Of a DNA stretch of 64,000 bases, positions 1-9,025 are shown one piece after another. The notes under the pieces are model-generated. The model saw only the letters and a list, made by a program, of their open reading frames with translations. It made no database searches and had not been told where the DNA came from. Location: the NCBI RefSeq assembly GCF_019355935.1, contig NZ_CP079925.1:3720001-3784000 (forward strand), given 5' to 3'. Each line of letters starts with the position of its first letter. Position 1 is the stretch's first letter. A program made the translations under genes and the position numbers. Origin of the DNA: Comamonas sp. Y33R10-2. Its GTDB lineage: Bacteria > Pseudomonadota > Gammaproteobacteria > Burkholderiales > Burkholderiaceae_C.

Positions 1-773
1 GTGGAGCCCACCACATTCGCCAGCGCGGTGACGGCGGCCGGTGACTCGGGGTGCACCAAGATTGCGGCTTCGGGGTGGGCATCAGCCAGTGCTTGCAGCT
101 CGTCAGCCTTGAATTCATCGTGCACCACGCAGCTGCCTTGCCACAGCAGCATGTCAGCGCCGGTCTGTTTTTGGATATGGCCGCCTAGATGGCGATCAGG
201 TGCCCAGAGAATTTTTTCGCCGCGCGCATGAAGCTCGGCCACGATGTCTTGCCCTACCGATGAGGTAACTACCCAGTCAGCCCGTGCTTTGACGGCGGCG
301 CTGGTGTTGGCGTAGACGACCACGGTGCGGTCGGGGTGGGCGTCGCAAAACTGGCTAAATTCGTCTGCCGGGCAGCCCAAATCGAGTGAGCAAGTGGCAT
401 CACCATCAGGCATGAGTACGGTTTTTTCGGGGCTCAAAATTTTGGCCGTCTCGCCCATGAAACGTACGCCTGCAACTACCAAAGTCTTAGCAGGGTGCTC
501 AGCGCCAAAGCGTGCCATCTCCAGCGAATCGCCCACGCAGCCACCGCTATCACGGGCTAAGTCTTGCAGCGCTCCATCCACGTAGTAGTGGGCGACCATG
601 GCGGCGTTGCGCTCCTTGAGCAAAGCTTTGATGCGCTGTGCAGTTTGGCGCTGCTGCTCCAGATCTTGCTCTGGCAGCACTCTGGCCCAAGCCTGACCGA
701 TGCTGCATTGAGCGCTGTTGTTGTGGCTGCCGCTGAGGGTGGGCTGGTCGAATTCCACAGTCTTGATTGGCAT
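1..773 (-). CDS. nadA: Quinolinate synthase NadA (3' end cut by window edge)
   Basis: The minus strand reads open from an ATG at 773 to the window edge, about 257 codons, so the C-terminal part is missing. NadA is a [4Fe-4S] enzyme that condenses iminoaspartate with dihydroxyacetone phosphate to quinolinate, the first pyridine intermediate of de novo NAD synthesis in the cytoplasm. Recognisable family segments are [38 protein letters not shown] and [12 protein letters not shown], in the expected order. The upstream gap holds a perfect 17-base palindrome 34-50 bases before the start, a likely repressor site. The neighbouring plus-strand gene is divergent. Identity is clear; downstream nad genes, if any, lie outside the window. 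Confidence 0.95.
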   Translation of the reverse strand, partial: MPIKTVEFDQPTLSGSHNNSAQCSIGQAWARVLPEQDLEQQRQTAQRIKALLKERNAAMVAHYYVDGALQDLARDSGGCVGDSLEMARFGAEHPAKTLVVAGVRFMGETAKILSPEKTVLMPDGDATCSLDLGCPADEFSQFCDAHPDRTVVVYANTSAAVKARADWVVTSSVGQDIVAELHARGEKILWAPDRHLGGHIQKQTGADMLLWQGSCVVHDEFKADELQALADAHPEAAILVHPESPAAVTALANVVGS

Positions 774-806
774 TGTCTCTATCCTGAATTGCGTTGTTGA
801 ATATTT

Positions 807-823
807 ATACTCAGACTGAGTAT
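807..823. promoter_or_regulatory. Perfect 17-bp palindrome upstream of nadA
   Basis: ATACTCAG-A-CTGAGTAT, eight-base arms around one base. It sits 34-50 bases upstream of the nadA ATG, where a sigma70 -10/-35 region would lie, so repression of nadA by a dimeric NAD-responsive regulator (NadQ or NrtR type) is the natural reading. Which regulator binds is inference. Confidence 0.6.
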
Positions 824-891
824 TATTAGAACGTGTTTTTCAGAATTTGTCATCTGCTCAGCCGGCTTGGTGATGCATCAGGGAGAGTCCG

Positions 892-906
892 TATTTCATT
901 GAAATA
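892..906. promoter_or_regulatory. 15-bp palindrome in the nadA / 1056 divergent gap
   Basis: TATTTCA-T-TGAAATA, seven-base arms around one base, about 150 bases before the plus-strand gene at 1056 and 120 bases before nadA. Its symmetry suggests an operator, but no binding factor can be named. Confidence 0.3.
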
Positions 907-1055
907 TGGCTGTAGTGCTTATGGATAAAGAACTAAATGCTTCCAAAGTGTGAGCAATTAGCAACGTCCTCTTTAACGTCATTTGTAAGCCTTATGGCGG
1001 GGCATGAGCACAGCGCACAATATGGCTTGTCATATTTATCTATTTTTTTGCACGC

Positions 1056-1358
1056 ATGTTTGGCTCTTCCTCTCGTTCAAAACCACGCAAAGATCCGTCT
1101 TGGACGCAGTCGCCTTCGAGTTATGGCTCGATTGAGCCAGCTTGGAAGGATGACGGTGTCAAGCAGAGCTATGTGCCGACCCGGCAGCAGACGGCAGCAC
1201 CTAGCAAGTCTTCATCCGGTAAGTTCTGGATGTCGATCATCCTTGCCATCGTCGGCTTGCTGATCGTGGCCTTTTTGCTGGTGAGCATGGTGGATGTGGT
1301 GCAAGAGCAGATGATGCGTAACCAGCCTGTAGCGGCTCCAATCCCCGTTGGGCGCTGA
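1056..1358 (+). CDS. Small single-pass membrane protein, unknown function
   Basis: A 100-residue protein that I do not recognise. The first 55 residues are polar and rich in Ser, Lys and Pro, residues about 57-77 form one strongly hydrophobic segment (SIILAIVGLLIVAFLLVSMV), and a short polar tail follows. This suggests a bitopic inner-membrane protein with a cytoplasmic N-terminus. There is no clear Shine-Dalgarno sequence at the ATG, so the start is uncertain. It is followed after about 160 bases by a zinc metallopeptidase gene on the same strand and could be co-transcribed with it. Function unknown. Confidence 0.6.
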   Translation: MFGSSSRSKPRKDPSWTQSPSSYGSIEPAWKDDGVKQSYVPTRQQTAAPSKSSSGKFWMSIILAIVGLLIVAFLLVSMVDVVQEQMMRNQPVAAPIPVGR

Positions 1359-1516
1359 AGAACTTTTTAAAGGTCAACAATGGTGACTAAGGGCTGGCCT
1401 TGGTTGAAAAGCGAAGTTGGAGTCGTCAAATTGCGGTGGCAGCACTTAATATCGCCACCCAAGCGCAGGCCCGGTACAACATGTACATCGCGTACAGCAC
1501 AACAGGAGTAAGCATC

Positions 1517-2398
1517 ATGAAATGGGAAGGCAACCGCGAATCAGATAACGTCGAAGATCGCCGGGGCGACGGTGGTGGCCGTGGCGGTGGAGGCTTTCCC
1601 ATTGGGGGGCGCAGCATTGGCATTGGCACCGTGGTGCTGGCGCTGGTTGGCTGGGGCGTTTTTGGCATCAACCCGTTGACGACGATTGGCATGCTCTCTG
1701 GCGGTGGCTCGCCCCAGGTGCAGCAGCAAGCGCCTGCGCAGCACCCTGCGGCCAATGATCAAGGGGGCAAGTTTGTCTCTACAGTATTGGCCTCGACCGA
1801 AGATGTCTGGACTCAAGTCTTTCGTGAAGCCGGCGCCACGTATCAAAGCCCCAAGCTGGTTTTGTTTACCGGCGTGACGCGCACAGCATGCGGTACCGGC
1901 CAGTCAGCGATGGGCCCGTTTTACTGCCCGGGTGACTATAAGGTCTACCTTGACATGGACTTTTTCAACACCATGAGTCGCCAATTGGGCGCTCCTGGTG
2001 AGTTTGCCCGCGCCTATGTGGTTGCCCATGAGGTGGGCCACCATGTGCAAAACCTGCTGGGTGTTTCTGGCAAGGTGGATGCCATGCGCGGCCGTGTGAG
2101 CGAGCGTGAGCAAAACTCCATGTCAGTGCGCCTTGAGTTGCAAGCCGATTGCTTGGCTGGCATTTGGGCCAACAAGTCGCAGCAGGCCAAGAGCTGGCTG
2201 GAGCAAGGTGATATCGAGTCGGCCATGAATGCGGCGCAGCAAATTGGCGACGACAAACTGCAGCGCGAGGCGACGGGCACGGTGCGCCCTGATAGTTTTA
2301 CCCACGGCTCTAGCGCCCAGCGTGTGCGCTGGTTCACACAGGGCTATAAAACAGGTAGCGTTAAAGCCTGTGACACCTTCGCGGCCCAGTCACTATAA
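1517..2398 (+). CDS. YpfJ-type neutral zinc metallopeptidase (membrane anchored)
   Basis: A 293-residue protein of the YpfJ/KPN_02809 family. The start MKWEGNRESDNVEDRRG is chosen because AGGAG lies nine bases upstream and because family members begin this way; an open frame extends further upstream. A Gly-rich N-terminus is followed by one hydrophobic segment at about residues 35-58, a flexible Gln/Pro linker, and a periplasm-facing peptidase domain with the zinc motif HEVGHH (VVAHEVGHHVQNLLG) and a downstream Glu-containing segment (LELQADCLAGIWA) that is the usual third ligand region. Substrates of this family are not established. A terminator follows directly. Confidence 0.88.
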   Translation: MKWEGNRESDNVEDRRGDGGGRGGGGFPIGGRSIGIGTVVLALVGWGVFGINPLTTIGMLSGGGSPQVQQQAPAQHPAANDQGGKFVSTVLASTEDVWTQVFREAGATYQSPKLVLFTGVTRTACGTGQSAMGPFYCPGDYKVYLDMDFFNTMSRQLGAPGEFARAYVVAHEVGHHVQNLLGVSGKVDAMRGRVSEREQNSMSVRLELQADCLAGIWANKSQQAKSWLEQGDIESAMNAAQQIGDDKLQREATGTVRPDSFTHGSSAQRVRWFTQGYKTGSVKACDTFAAQSL

Positions 2399-2417
2399 AT
2401 TTCTGTGCTCCATAAAA

Positions 2418-2450
2418 AGGTCTGTGATCCGTCACAGGCCTTTCTTTTTT
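2418..2450 (+). terminator. Rho-independent terminator of the metallopeptidase gene
   Basis: AGGTCTGTGA-TCCG-TCACAGGCCT forms a ten-pair stem with one G-T pair, followed by TTTCTTTTTT, 20 bases after the stop codon. Confidence 0.85.
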
Positions 2451-2609
2451 GCGCAGTTACCCTGCAGAAATCCGGGTTATCCCGATGGATTGCACGGGAT
2501 ATTGAAAGGCCTGCGCGTCTCTGTCAGTACAGCGCTTGAAGCAGATCGCAGGTCAAAAAAACACAAAGCCAACGCGAAAAACCCACTCAGTGCGACAATA
2601 ACGCCCTTA

Positions 2610-4046
2610 ATGACAAGCTCCTTCTCCAATCTTCACTTGGCTGAGCCCCTGGCTCGCGCTGTTGCCGACATGGGCTATGAGTCCATGACTCCTATCCAGG
2701 CGCAAGCCATTCCGGTCGTATTGACCGGAAAGGACGTCATGGGCGCAGCCCAGACGGGTACAGGCAAGACGGCAGCGTTCTCGCTGCCTTTGCTGCAGCG
2801 CTTGATGCGCCATGAAAATGCTTCTGCCTCACCAGCTCGCCACCCTGTGCGTGCGCTGGTGTTGTTGCCCACACGTGAGCTAGCCGACCAAGTCGCCCAG
2901 CAAATTGCGCTGTACGCCAAGTACACCAAGCTGCGCAGCACTGTGGTGTTTGGCGGCATGGACATGAAGCCCCAGACCATCGAGCTCAAAAAAGGCGTCG
3001 AAGTTCTGGTGGCTACGCCCGGACGCTTGCTCGATCACATCGAAGCCAAGAACGTGGTGCTCAATCAGGTGGAATATGTGGTGCTGGACGAGGCCGACCG
3101 CATGCTGGATATCGGCTTTTTGCCCGATCTGCAGCGCATTCTGTCGCACCTGCCCAAGACGCGTACCACGCTGCTGTTCTCGGCGACCTTCTCGCCTGAG
3201 ATCAAGCGTTTGGCCGGCAGCTACTTGCAAGACCCCATCACGATTGAAGTAGCTCGCCCCAATGAAACGGCTTCCACCGTGGAGCAGCGCTTTTACAAGG
3301 CGACAGATGACGACAAGCGTTATGTGATTCGCTCGGTGTTGAAAGAGCGCGATATTCGCCAAGCTTTCATCTTCTCCAACAGCAAGCTAGGTTGTGCACG
3401 CCTGACTCGCGCTTTGGAGCGCGATGGCTTGCGCGCAACGGCTTTACATGGCGACAAGAGCCAAGACGAGCGCCTGAAGGCGCTGGAAGCTTTCAAATCC
3501 GGTGAAGTTGATCTGTTGGTTTGTACCGATGTGGCGGCTCGCGGTCTGGACATCAAGGATGTGCCTGCCGTCTTCAACTACGACGTACCTTTCAACGCCG
3601 AAGACTATGTGCACCGTATTGGTCGTACCGGCCGTGCTGGCGCATCGGGTCTGGCTGTGACCTTGGTTGCTGACAGCGACAGCCGTCAGATGGGTGAGAT
3701 TGAAAAGCTCATCAAGAAAAAAATTGTGGTTGAGCCTGCACCTATGGCTGACTTCCGTCCTGCACGCCAAAGCCGTAGTTCTGAGGAGTTTCGTCCCCGC
3801 CGTGAGCGTGAGTTTGACAGTGCCCCCCGCACCAGCCATGCCCACCGCCCATCACGCATGGCGCCTCGTGCATCGGCTGATCCGTTCTTTGACAAGCCTT
3901 ATCAGGCAAGTGCTGCTGCGGAAGCGGCTGCTTTGGATAGCAATGCGCCCGTCAAGGCAGCAGCCATCAAGCCTAAGCGCAAGATTGCCGCTTTGTTTAA
4001 AGCACCTGTGCCTGTTGCAGTGCGAGAGCCTGTAGCAGCCTCTTAA
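2610..4046 (+). CDS. rhlE: DEAD-box ATP-dependent RNA helicase, RhlE-like
   Basis: A 478-residue helicase; the frame is open far upstream, but homology begins at MTSSFSNLHLAEPL (ATG 2610). It shows all DEAD-box motifs in order: Q motif (MTPIQAQAIP), I (AQTGTGKT), Ia (PTRELA), Ib (TPGR), II (DEAD), III (SAT), V (TDVAARGLD) and VI (HRIGRTGRAG). The linker between the two RecA domains (IEVARPNETASTVEQ) resembles RhlE. The last 110 residues are an Arg/Ala/Pro-rich basic tail of the kind that binds RNA nonspecifically. Such enzymes unwind short RNA duplexes in ribosome assembly and mRNA turnover in the cytoplasm. It is monocistronic, closed by a strong terminator. Confidence 0.9.
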   Translation: MTSSFSNLHLAEPLARAVADMGYESMTPIQAQAIPVVLTGKDVMGAAQTGTGKTAAFSLPLLQRLMRHENASASPARHPVRALVLLPTRELADQVAQQIALYAKYTKLRSTVVFGGMDMKPQTIELKKGVEVLVATPGRLLDHIEAKNVVLNQVEYVVLDEADRMLDIGFLPDLQRILSHLPKTRTTLLFSATFSPEIKRLAGSYLQDPITIEVARPNETASTVEQRFYKATDDDKRYVIRSVLKERDIRQAFIFSNSKLGCARLTRALERDGLRATALHGDKSQDERLKALEAFKSGEVDLLVCTDVAARGLDIKDVPAVFNYDVPFNAEDYVHRIGRTGRAGASGLAVTLVADSDSRQMGEIEKLIKKKIVVEPAPMADFRPARQSRSSEEFRPRREREFDSAPRTSHAHRPSRMAPRASADPFFDKPYQASAAAEAAALDSNAPVKAAAIKPKRKIAALFKAPVPVAVREPVAAS

Positions 4047-4061
4047 TCAAGGTTTGCATTG

Positions 4062-4090
4062 AAAAACGCCTGCATCATGCAGGCGTTTTT
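4062..4090. terminator. Bidirectional terminator between helicase and apaH
   Basis: A perfect 13-pair stem, AAAAACGCCTGCA-TCA-TGCAGGCGTTTTT. It has T-runs on both strands and lies between two convergent genes, so it can serve both. Confidence 0.9.
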
Positions 4091-4112
4091 GTTGGTGCGC
4101 AGGCTGGCTGTT

Positions 4113-4967
4113 TTAGCCTTTGGCGCCCGGCACTTGTGTTTGAGGGCATTGCAGCTGAATCAGCTCGCGCTCATTCATTTGCTCACCTATACGCATCATG
4201 CTCAGGCATCCACCCCAGATACAGCCAGTATCCATTGCCATCAGCTTGGGTTGATTGATATGTCCCAGCGTAGACCAATGTCCAAATGCGATGGGAGTGT
4301 CGGCTGTGGCTCGGCCGGGCACATTAAACCAAGGCATGAGCCCTTCGGGTGTCTGCTGTGCAGACTCTGAGCTTTCAAAGTCCATCACGCCTTCGGCGCT
4401 GCAAAAACGCAATCGGGTAAAAGCGTTGACGATGCAGCGCAGACGGTCATCACCTTGTAGCTCAGGCGACCAGTGGTCTGGCAAGTTGCCGTACATATTC
4501 TGCAAAAAACGTGAAAAATCAGCACTTTGCAACACTGTTTGGACTTCGGTGTTCAATCTCATGCAGTCTTGCACGCTCCACTGAGGCAGAACACCTGCAT
4601 GCACCATGAGCAGGTTTTCTCCGCTGGCATTGGTATGCAGCCGGCTCAAAGGTTGCTGGCGCAGCCAGTCTAAAAGGATGTTGCAGTCTGGCGCATCGAG
4701 TACTTGGGCCAGCGTGTCTCGCTTGCTTTGGCGGCGCAGGCCTTGAGCTGCGGCAAGCAGGTGCAGGTCATGGTTGCCCAGCAAAACGCGCATAGAGTCG
4801 CCGGCTTGCATGCAACGGCGCAAGACTTCGGCAGACTTGGGGCCACGATTAACCAAATCACCCAGTACGTAAAGCGTGTCCCGGCTAGCTGAAAAATCCA
4901 CGGTGTGCAGCAACTGCTCGAAGGCGTCGTCACAGCCCTGAATATCACCGATACAGTAAAGTGCCAT
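4113..4967 (-). CDS. apaH: Symmetrical diadenosine tetraphosphatase ApaH
   Basis: A 284-residue calcineurin-type metallophosphatase that splits Ap4A into two ADP, controlling alarmone levels and removing Np4 caps from RNA. The metal-binding motifs appear in order: GDIQGC at the N-terminus, GDLVNRGP, GNHD with the following LHLLA, and VHAG. Length matches the family (about 280). The ATG at 4967 opens directly with MALYCIGDIQGC, leaving no room for an alternative start. It is convergent with the helicase gene and has a long AT-rich gap upstream. Confidence 0.95.
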   Translation of the reverse strand: MALYCIGDIQGCDDAFEQLLHTVDFSASRDTLYVLGDLVNRGPKSAEVLRRCMQAGDSMRVLLGNHDLHLLAAAQGLRRQSKRDTLAQVLDAPDCNILLDWLRQQPLSRLHTNASGENLLMVHAGVLPQWSVQDCMRLNTEVQTVLQSADFSRFLQNMYGNLPDHWSPELQGDDRLRCIVNAFTRLRFCSAEGVMDFESSESAQQTPEGLMPWFNVPGRATADTPIAFGHWSTLGHINQPKLMAMDTGCIWGGCLSMMRIGEQMNERELIQLQCPQTQVPGAKG

Positions 4968-5935
4968 GTTCTTCTTTCTTATCTGCGAGACATGGATTTT
5001 CCGCAGATCGCATCACTTGCGCAGCTGTACGGTGTTTTGTGACGGCTCAATTGACCAAGGTTGTCGTTGCAAAGCATGCCTTTACGGCCTGTCGTTAGTC
5101 GAATTTAAATGTGCGCAGACTACTCAGGGCATTTTTTGAATCTTGATATTTTTCTGATTGTTGATGGATTGGGTCGTATCCCTCCCCATTTTTTGAATAA
5201 ATGTTATCGCATTTATAGCGATTAAGTCGATTCAGTTGATTAAAACGGGTTTGTATGACTTGTGCTTTTCATCTTTATCGGAAGCAATGCCGTTTTCTTT
5301 TGAGGATTGCTGCTTTTTATTGATGAACTCCTATAAGTTAACAAGAACGGATTTAAGGGTACTTTTTCTCAGTGTTCAATGATGTCTGAAGCTGCTTGAG
5401 ACAAGTGTGATTGAGTTCTTAGTGCACTTTTTTTCATTTTTTATTTGGGCAGACCCAAGGGCGCTGATTTTCAGACTTGGAAGTGAATGTGTACTTCAGT
5501 CGCTTGATTGCTTTGACGTGAAAGTGAAGATCATCAGGTTGTTGATGAAATGGATCATCAAGTTCAGAAATTTAAAAGTAATTTTTGAGAGTTTGCGCTC
5601 CCTTCTAAGTTTCTTAGGGCTTGATAGGAAGAGAGATTTCTGTCTCGAATTCTCTCTTTGAGCGTCGAAATCGCCTTCGCCCAGGCCATGGTGGTACTTC
5701 ATGTGCTACAGATCCTTGTGCTGTTGTGATCGCGGTATCTCTAACTTTGGCAATAGCGATGCTTTGCCAATCGTGCTGAAGATCATTTGAATTGTTGAAT
5801 ATTTGATGAGGGATATTTCTAAAGATGCATGCATCAAGTAATTGTTAATTGTGGTTATTGCTTATATTTAATTGATGTATTTAAAATTCAAACGCTTATA
5901 ATGATTCCACTTTAATCAACCTAGAAGCGCAAATC
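4968..5935. other. 968-bp AT-rich intergenic region upstream of the H-NS-like gene
   Basis: From about 5100 onward the sequence is visibly AT-rich with many A/T runs, in contrast to the flanking genes. Short frames at 5407-5661 (+) and 5496-5702 (-) have no ribosome site, no recognisable motif and atypical composition, and I do not accept them as genes. The region may hold the apaH promoter, and it is the kind of DNA that H-NS proteins bind, so autoregulation of the downstream gene is plausible. Otherwise I see nothing in it. Confidence 0.6.
5872..5902 (+). promoter_or_regulatory. Candidate sigma70 promoter of the H-NS-like gene
   Basis: A consensus -10 TATAAT at 5897-5902 with TTGATG at 5872-5877 (19-bp spacer, on the long side), 34 bases before the ATG at 5936. 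It is embedded in AT-rich DNA. Confidence 0.55.
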
Positions 5936-6226
5936 ATGAGCACTTACAAGGAACTCCTTAAGCAGAGAGAAAACCTAGAGCAGCAAATTAACGAAGCACG
6001 TACGCGAGAACTCGCTGACGCTGTGGGCAAGGTTCGTAGCCTGATTGCTGAATATGGTTTGACTGCTGAAGATGTCTTCCCTCCAGCTCGTGCGCGTGCT
6101 TCCGCTAATGCGGGTGCTAAGGTGGCCCCCAAGTATCGTGACCCAGCAACGGGTCAAACTTGGACAGGCCGCGGCAAGCCGCCAAAGTGGATTGCAGACC
6201 AAGATCGCGAACAGTTCGTGATTTAA
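5936..6226 (+). CDS. H-NS family nucleoid protein (short betaproteobacterial type)
   Basis: A 96-residue xenogeneic-silencing/nucleoid protein. Residues 1-45 are a charged helical oligomerisation region (YKELLKQRENLEQQINEAR), followed by a linker and the C-terminal DNA-binding motif YRDPATGQTWTGRGKPPKW, the H-NS AT-hook-like loop signature. It resembles the BpH3/Bv3F H-NS group. It binds AT-rich DNA and represses horizontally acquired or envelope genes. A consensus -10 lies just upstream, and the AT-rich gap before it suggests autoregulation. A terminator follows at once, so it is monocistronic. Confidence 0.93.
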   Translation: MSTYKELLKQRENLEQQINEARTRELADAVGKVRSLIAEYGLTAEDVFPPARARASANAGAKVAPKYRDPATGQTWTGRGKPPKWIADQDREQFVI

Positions 6227-6246
6227 GCTGCGTATTGCGCATGATG

Positions 6247-6272
6247 AAAAAGCCCGCCTTGGCGGGCTTTTT
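6247..6272 (+). terminator. Terminator of the H-NS-like gene
   Basis: A perfect 12-pair hairpin AAAAAGCCCGCC-TT-GGCGGGCTTTTT, 20 bases after the stop codon. Confidence 0.9.
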
Positions 6273-6350
6273 CAATGGTGAGTGCTCTATGTCAGCGCAA
6301 ATAAAGAAGTTCTCTGTAATTGCACTCTTGAAGCGGCACAATCAGAAATT

Positions 6351-7541
6351 ATGAATAAGCAGGTGTTGATTGCAGGTGGCGGTATCGGTGGTCTTGCGGC
6401 GGCTATTGCCGCTGCGCGGGCAGATTGGGATGTTCGTCTGTTTGAGCGGGCCACGGAATTTACCGAAGTCGGAGCGGGTATTCAGCTTGGCCCCAATGTG
6501 GTGCGCAGGCTTCAGGCTTGGGGGCTGCAGCGGCCTTTGCAGCAGGTCGTTGCCTCGCCTAATGCCTTGCGCGCCTGCAGTGCGGTGACGGGCAAGGAGC
6601 TTGGCCGCTTGCCGCTTGGCCTGGATATGGTGCAGCGCTATGGCGCAAGCTACGCCACGATTCATCGTGCTGACCTGCACGAAATATTGCTGCAGGCCGC
6701 TCAGAATTTTTCTGAGGTACACCTCAACCTTAACCAGACGGTCAGCAGCTACACCGAGCAAGATGGTGTGGTCACCATTCGCACCAGTGCCAACAAGCTG
6801 ATTGAAGGCGATGCTCTGATTGGCGCTGACGGTGTGCGAAGTGCTGTGCGCGCTCAGATGCTGAGCGACGGGCCGCCGCGCGTGACTGGGCATTTGGCGT
6901 ATCGGGCCATGGTGCATCAGGCCCAGTTGCCCAAGCGGCTGCGCACGAATGAGGTGACGGCCTGGCTTGGCCCAAACCTGCATGCGATTCAATACCCGGT
7001 ACGCCGTGGTGAGCTGCAAAATCTGGTGGTGATTGTGCAAGGACCTCCACCTGCCGATCTTGAGCACTGGAATCATTTCGTCAATTTGCCAGACTTGCTG
7101 CAGCACCTCAATGGCACTTGTAGCTATCTACAAGACTTGGTGCAGCATGTGCCGGACTTGGGCGGCGAATGGCGGCTGTGGCCAGTTGCTGATCGCCAGC
7201 CTGTGGCTTCAGCAGATCAGATGGCGCAAGGCTTGGTAGCTTTGCTGGGCGATGCGGCCCACCCTATGCGGCCTTATTTGGCCCAAGGTGCAGGCATGGC
7301 GATTGAAGATGCAGCTGAGCTGCAAAACGCTTTTTCTATGCACGATCTGGATGTCAGCTTGCGCTTGCGCCGCTACGCCTTAAATCGCTGGCAGCGTAAT
7401 GCGCGGGTGCAGGCAAGGTCACAGCGCAACGGCCGCATCTTTCATGCCACAGGGCTGGTGCGCTGGGGCCGTGATCTATCGATGCGCGCCTTGGGTGGGC
7501 GGATTATGGACGTGCCCTGGCTTTATGAGGGTGCTCTTTAA
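6351..7541 (+). CDS. FAD-dependent aromatic-ring monooxygenase (salicylate hydroxylase-like)
   Basis: A 396-residue group A flavoprotein hydroxylase. The start MNKQVLIAGGGIGG (6351) puts the FAD dinucleotide fold GGGIGGLAAAIAAARA at the very N-terminus, as in the family; the frame is open 70 bases upstream but carries no family sequence. The DG motif is ALIGADGVRSAVR and the second FAD motif is LLGDAAHPMRPYLAQGAGMA. Such enzymes use NAD(P)H and O2 to hydroxylate a phenolic or heteroaromatic acid in the cytoplasm. The substrate cannot be read from the sequence; salicylate, 3-hydroxybenzoate or 6-hydroxynicotinate types are possible. No ring-cleavage gene is adjacent. Confidence 0.82.
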   Translation: MNKQVLIAGGGIGGLAAAIAAARADWDVRLFERATEFTEVGAGIQLGPNVVRRLQAWGLQRPLQQVVASPNALRACSAVTGKELGRLPLGLDMVQRYGASYATIHRADLHEILLQAAQNFSEVHLNLNQTVSSYTEQDGVVTIRTSANKLIEGDALIGADGVRSAVRAQMLSDGPPRVTGHLAYRAMVHQAQLPKRLRTNEVTAWLGPNLHAIQYPVRRGELQNLVVIVQGPPPADLEHWNHFVNLPDLLQHLNGTCSYLQDLVQHVPDLGGEWRLWPVADRQPVASADQMAQGLVALLGDAAHPMRPYLAQGAGMAIEDAAELQNAFSMHDLDVSLRLRRYALNRWQRNARVQARSQRNGRIFHATGLVRWGRDLSMRALGGRIMDVPWLYEGAL

Positions 7542-7585
7542 ATAATAGCTGTGGGTCTATATATCTATTGGACTAGAGACTGTTT

Positions 7586-8869
7586 TTAATGTATTACGCT
7601 TTGCAGCAGAGGCGAAGGTTTGATCACTTTGTAAGCCAGCACGCCCATACCTAGCATTGCGGCCACCATCAGCATAACGGCTTGATAAATGTCAGCGCCT
7701 TGTCGCTCGGCAATGCCGGCGACGATGCCTGATAGCCATTGCATCAGCGCGGCACCCAAGAACATAGCCATGGTGAAAAGGGACAGTGCACGCCCCGTGG
7801 TGGCGGGTGGATAGGATGAGCGCACATCGGCATACAGCAAGGTTCCGTATCCCGAAAGTGTGCTCATGAGCATCAGCAGAGCCACGCTCCAGATGGGATG
7901 GTGAACCAAGGCAATGCCGGCAAAGGTGGCGGCCATAAGCAGCGAAAAGCGTGCAATGCGCTGGCGGCGCAGGGCAGGGCCGGGATCCAAGTGACCGAAA
8001 ATGGACGGCACAAACAGCGAAATGAGAGAAGCGGCCAGCGCCACATTGCCAGTGGTAATGAGCGAGAACTGGTAGCGATCCATCAACATGGGGCTGAGCC
8101 AGAGGCCGCGCACCGTTAAGAACGATGCGTAGCTGACCATGCCCAGCAGCACAATGCCCCAGGTGTGCGGCAGCCGCAGCAGGCTGCCAAAGCCTTGTAG
8201 CGCTTGCACAAAACCGGGTTTGGTTTGTGAGTCGCTGAGCAGCTTGGGCTCATGCACCTTGAAAAAAATCAGCAGCCACGACAACACGCTTAACGCGGCC
8301 AGCAGCGCAAAGCCAGAGCGCCAGCCCGTGTGCTGGACCAGCCAAGCCATGGGGGTCCCAGTGAACAGCAGCCCCAAGCCGCCTAAGCCCAGGCCAATGC
8401 CGGATATATAAGCGAATTTTTCCGCCGGAAAGTGGCGAGCAATAAACACGGTGCAGGCGAGAAACAGTGGAGAGCAGCCAATGCCAATCAGCAACTGCCC
8501 CAGCATTAGCCAAGAATAGTTGGGCGCGATGGTCGACAGCACCGCCCCGACGATGGCTAATGGAAAGGTCAGCAGCACCGTGCGGCGCAGGCCATAAATG
8601 TCCATGCCAATGCCCATGATCAACTGCGCCACGCCAAAGGACAGTGCAAACAGTCCGGCAAACGAGCCTAAGGACTGGGCGGACAGCCCAAAGTCGCTGC
8701 GCAGCCCATCGGCAATGATGGATGCGACAGTGCGAAATGCCTGACTCAGCGCAAAGCCGGTGAGCAGGCACAGCAGCATGGCCCAGACAGCGGCGCTGCT
8801 TGCTGGGTGGTCAGGCTGCTGGGCTTGTGAGGCAAGAGCAGCGCTGTGCTCGGAAGGCGTGGAAGGCAT
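7586..8869 (-). CDS. MFS transporter
   Basis: A 427-residue protein with about 12 hydrophobic segments and a polar central loop near residues 205-225, the layout of the major facilitator superfamily. The early segment GVAQLIMGIGMDIYGLRRT resembles the loop 2-3 MFS signature (G-x-x-x-D-x-x-G-R). The N-terminal 25 residues are Ser/Ala/Gln-rich and cytoplasmic. It lies 156 bases downstream of kynA on the same strand, so transport of tryptophan-pathway compounds is possible but not shown. Drug or metabolite export cannot be excluded. Confidence 0.8.
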   Translation of the reverse strand: MPSTPSEHSAALASQAQQPDHPASSAAVWAMLLCLLTGFALSQAFRTVASIIADGLRSDFGLSAQSLGSFAGLFALSFGVAQLIMGIGMDIYGLRRTVLLTFPLAIVGAVLSTIAPNYSWLMLGQLLIGIGCSPLFLACTVFIARHFPAEKFAYISGIGLGLGGLGLLFTGTPMAWLVQHTGWRSGFALLAALSVLSWLLIFFKVHEPKLLSDSQTKPGFVQALQGFGSLLRLPHTWGIVLLGMVSYASFLTVRGLWLSPMLMDRYQFSLITTGNVALAASLISLFVPSIFGHLDPGPALRRQRIARFSLLMAATFAGIALVHHPIWSVALLMLMSTLSGYGTLLYADVRSSYPPATTGRALSLFTMAMFLGAALMQWLSGIVAGIAERQGADIYQAVMLMVAAMLGMGVLAYKVIKPSPLLQSVIH

Positions 8870-9025
8870 AAAAAATCCGGCGATTGCAAGCGGCTATTTT
8901 GTGTACAGCCTAAAGAGTTCAGGCTGCCCATGCTGTCACTTAAGAGCAGCAGGGGCAGCCTGATTAGCGATGGCGAAATGAACTGTGGCCAAGTGAATGA
9001 TGGCCAAGTGTCAAGACAAAGCGGT

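Noticed and set aside
5407..5661. 86-codon plus-strand frame in the AT-rich gap
   Set aside because: No ribosome site, no ATG start (GTG), Phe/Leu-rich chance composition; nothing recognisable.
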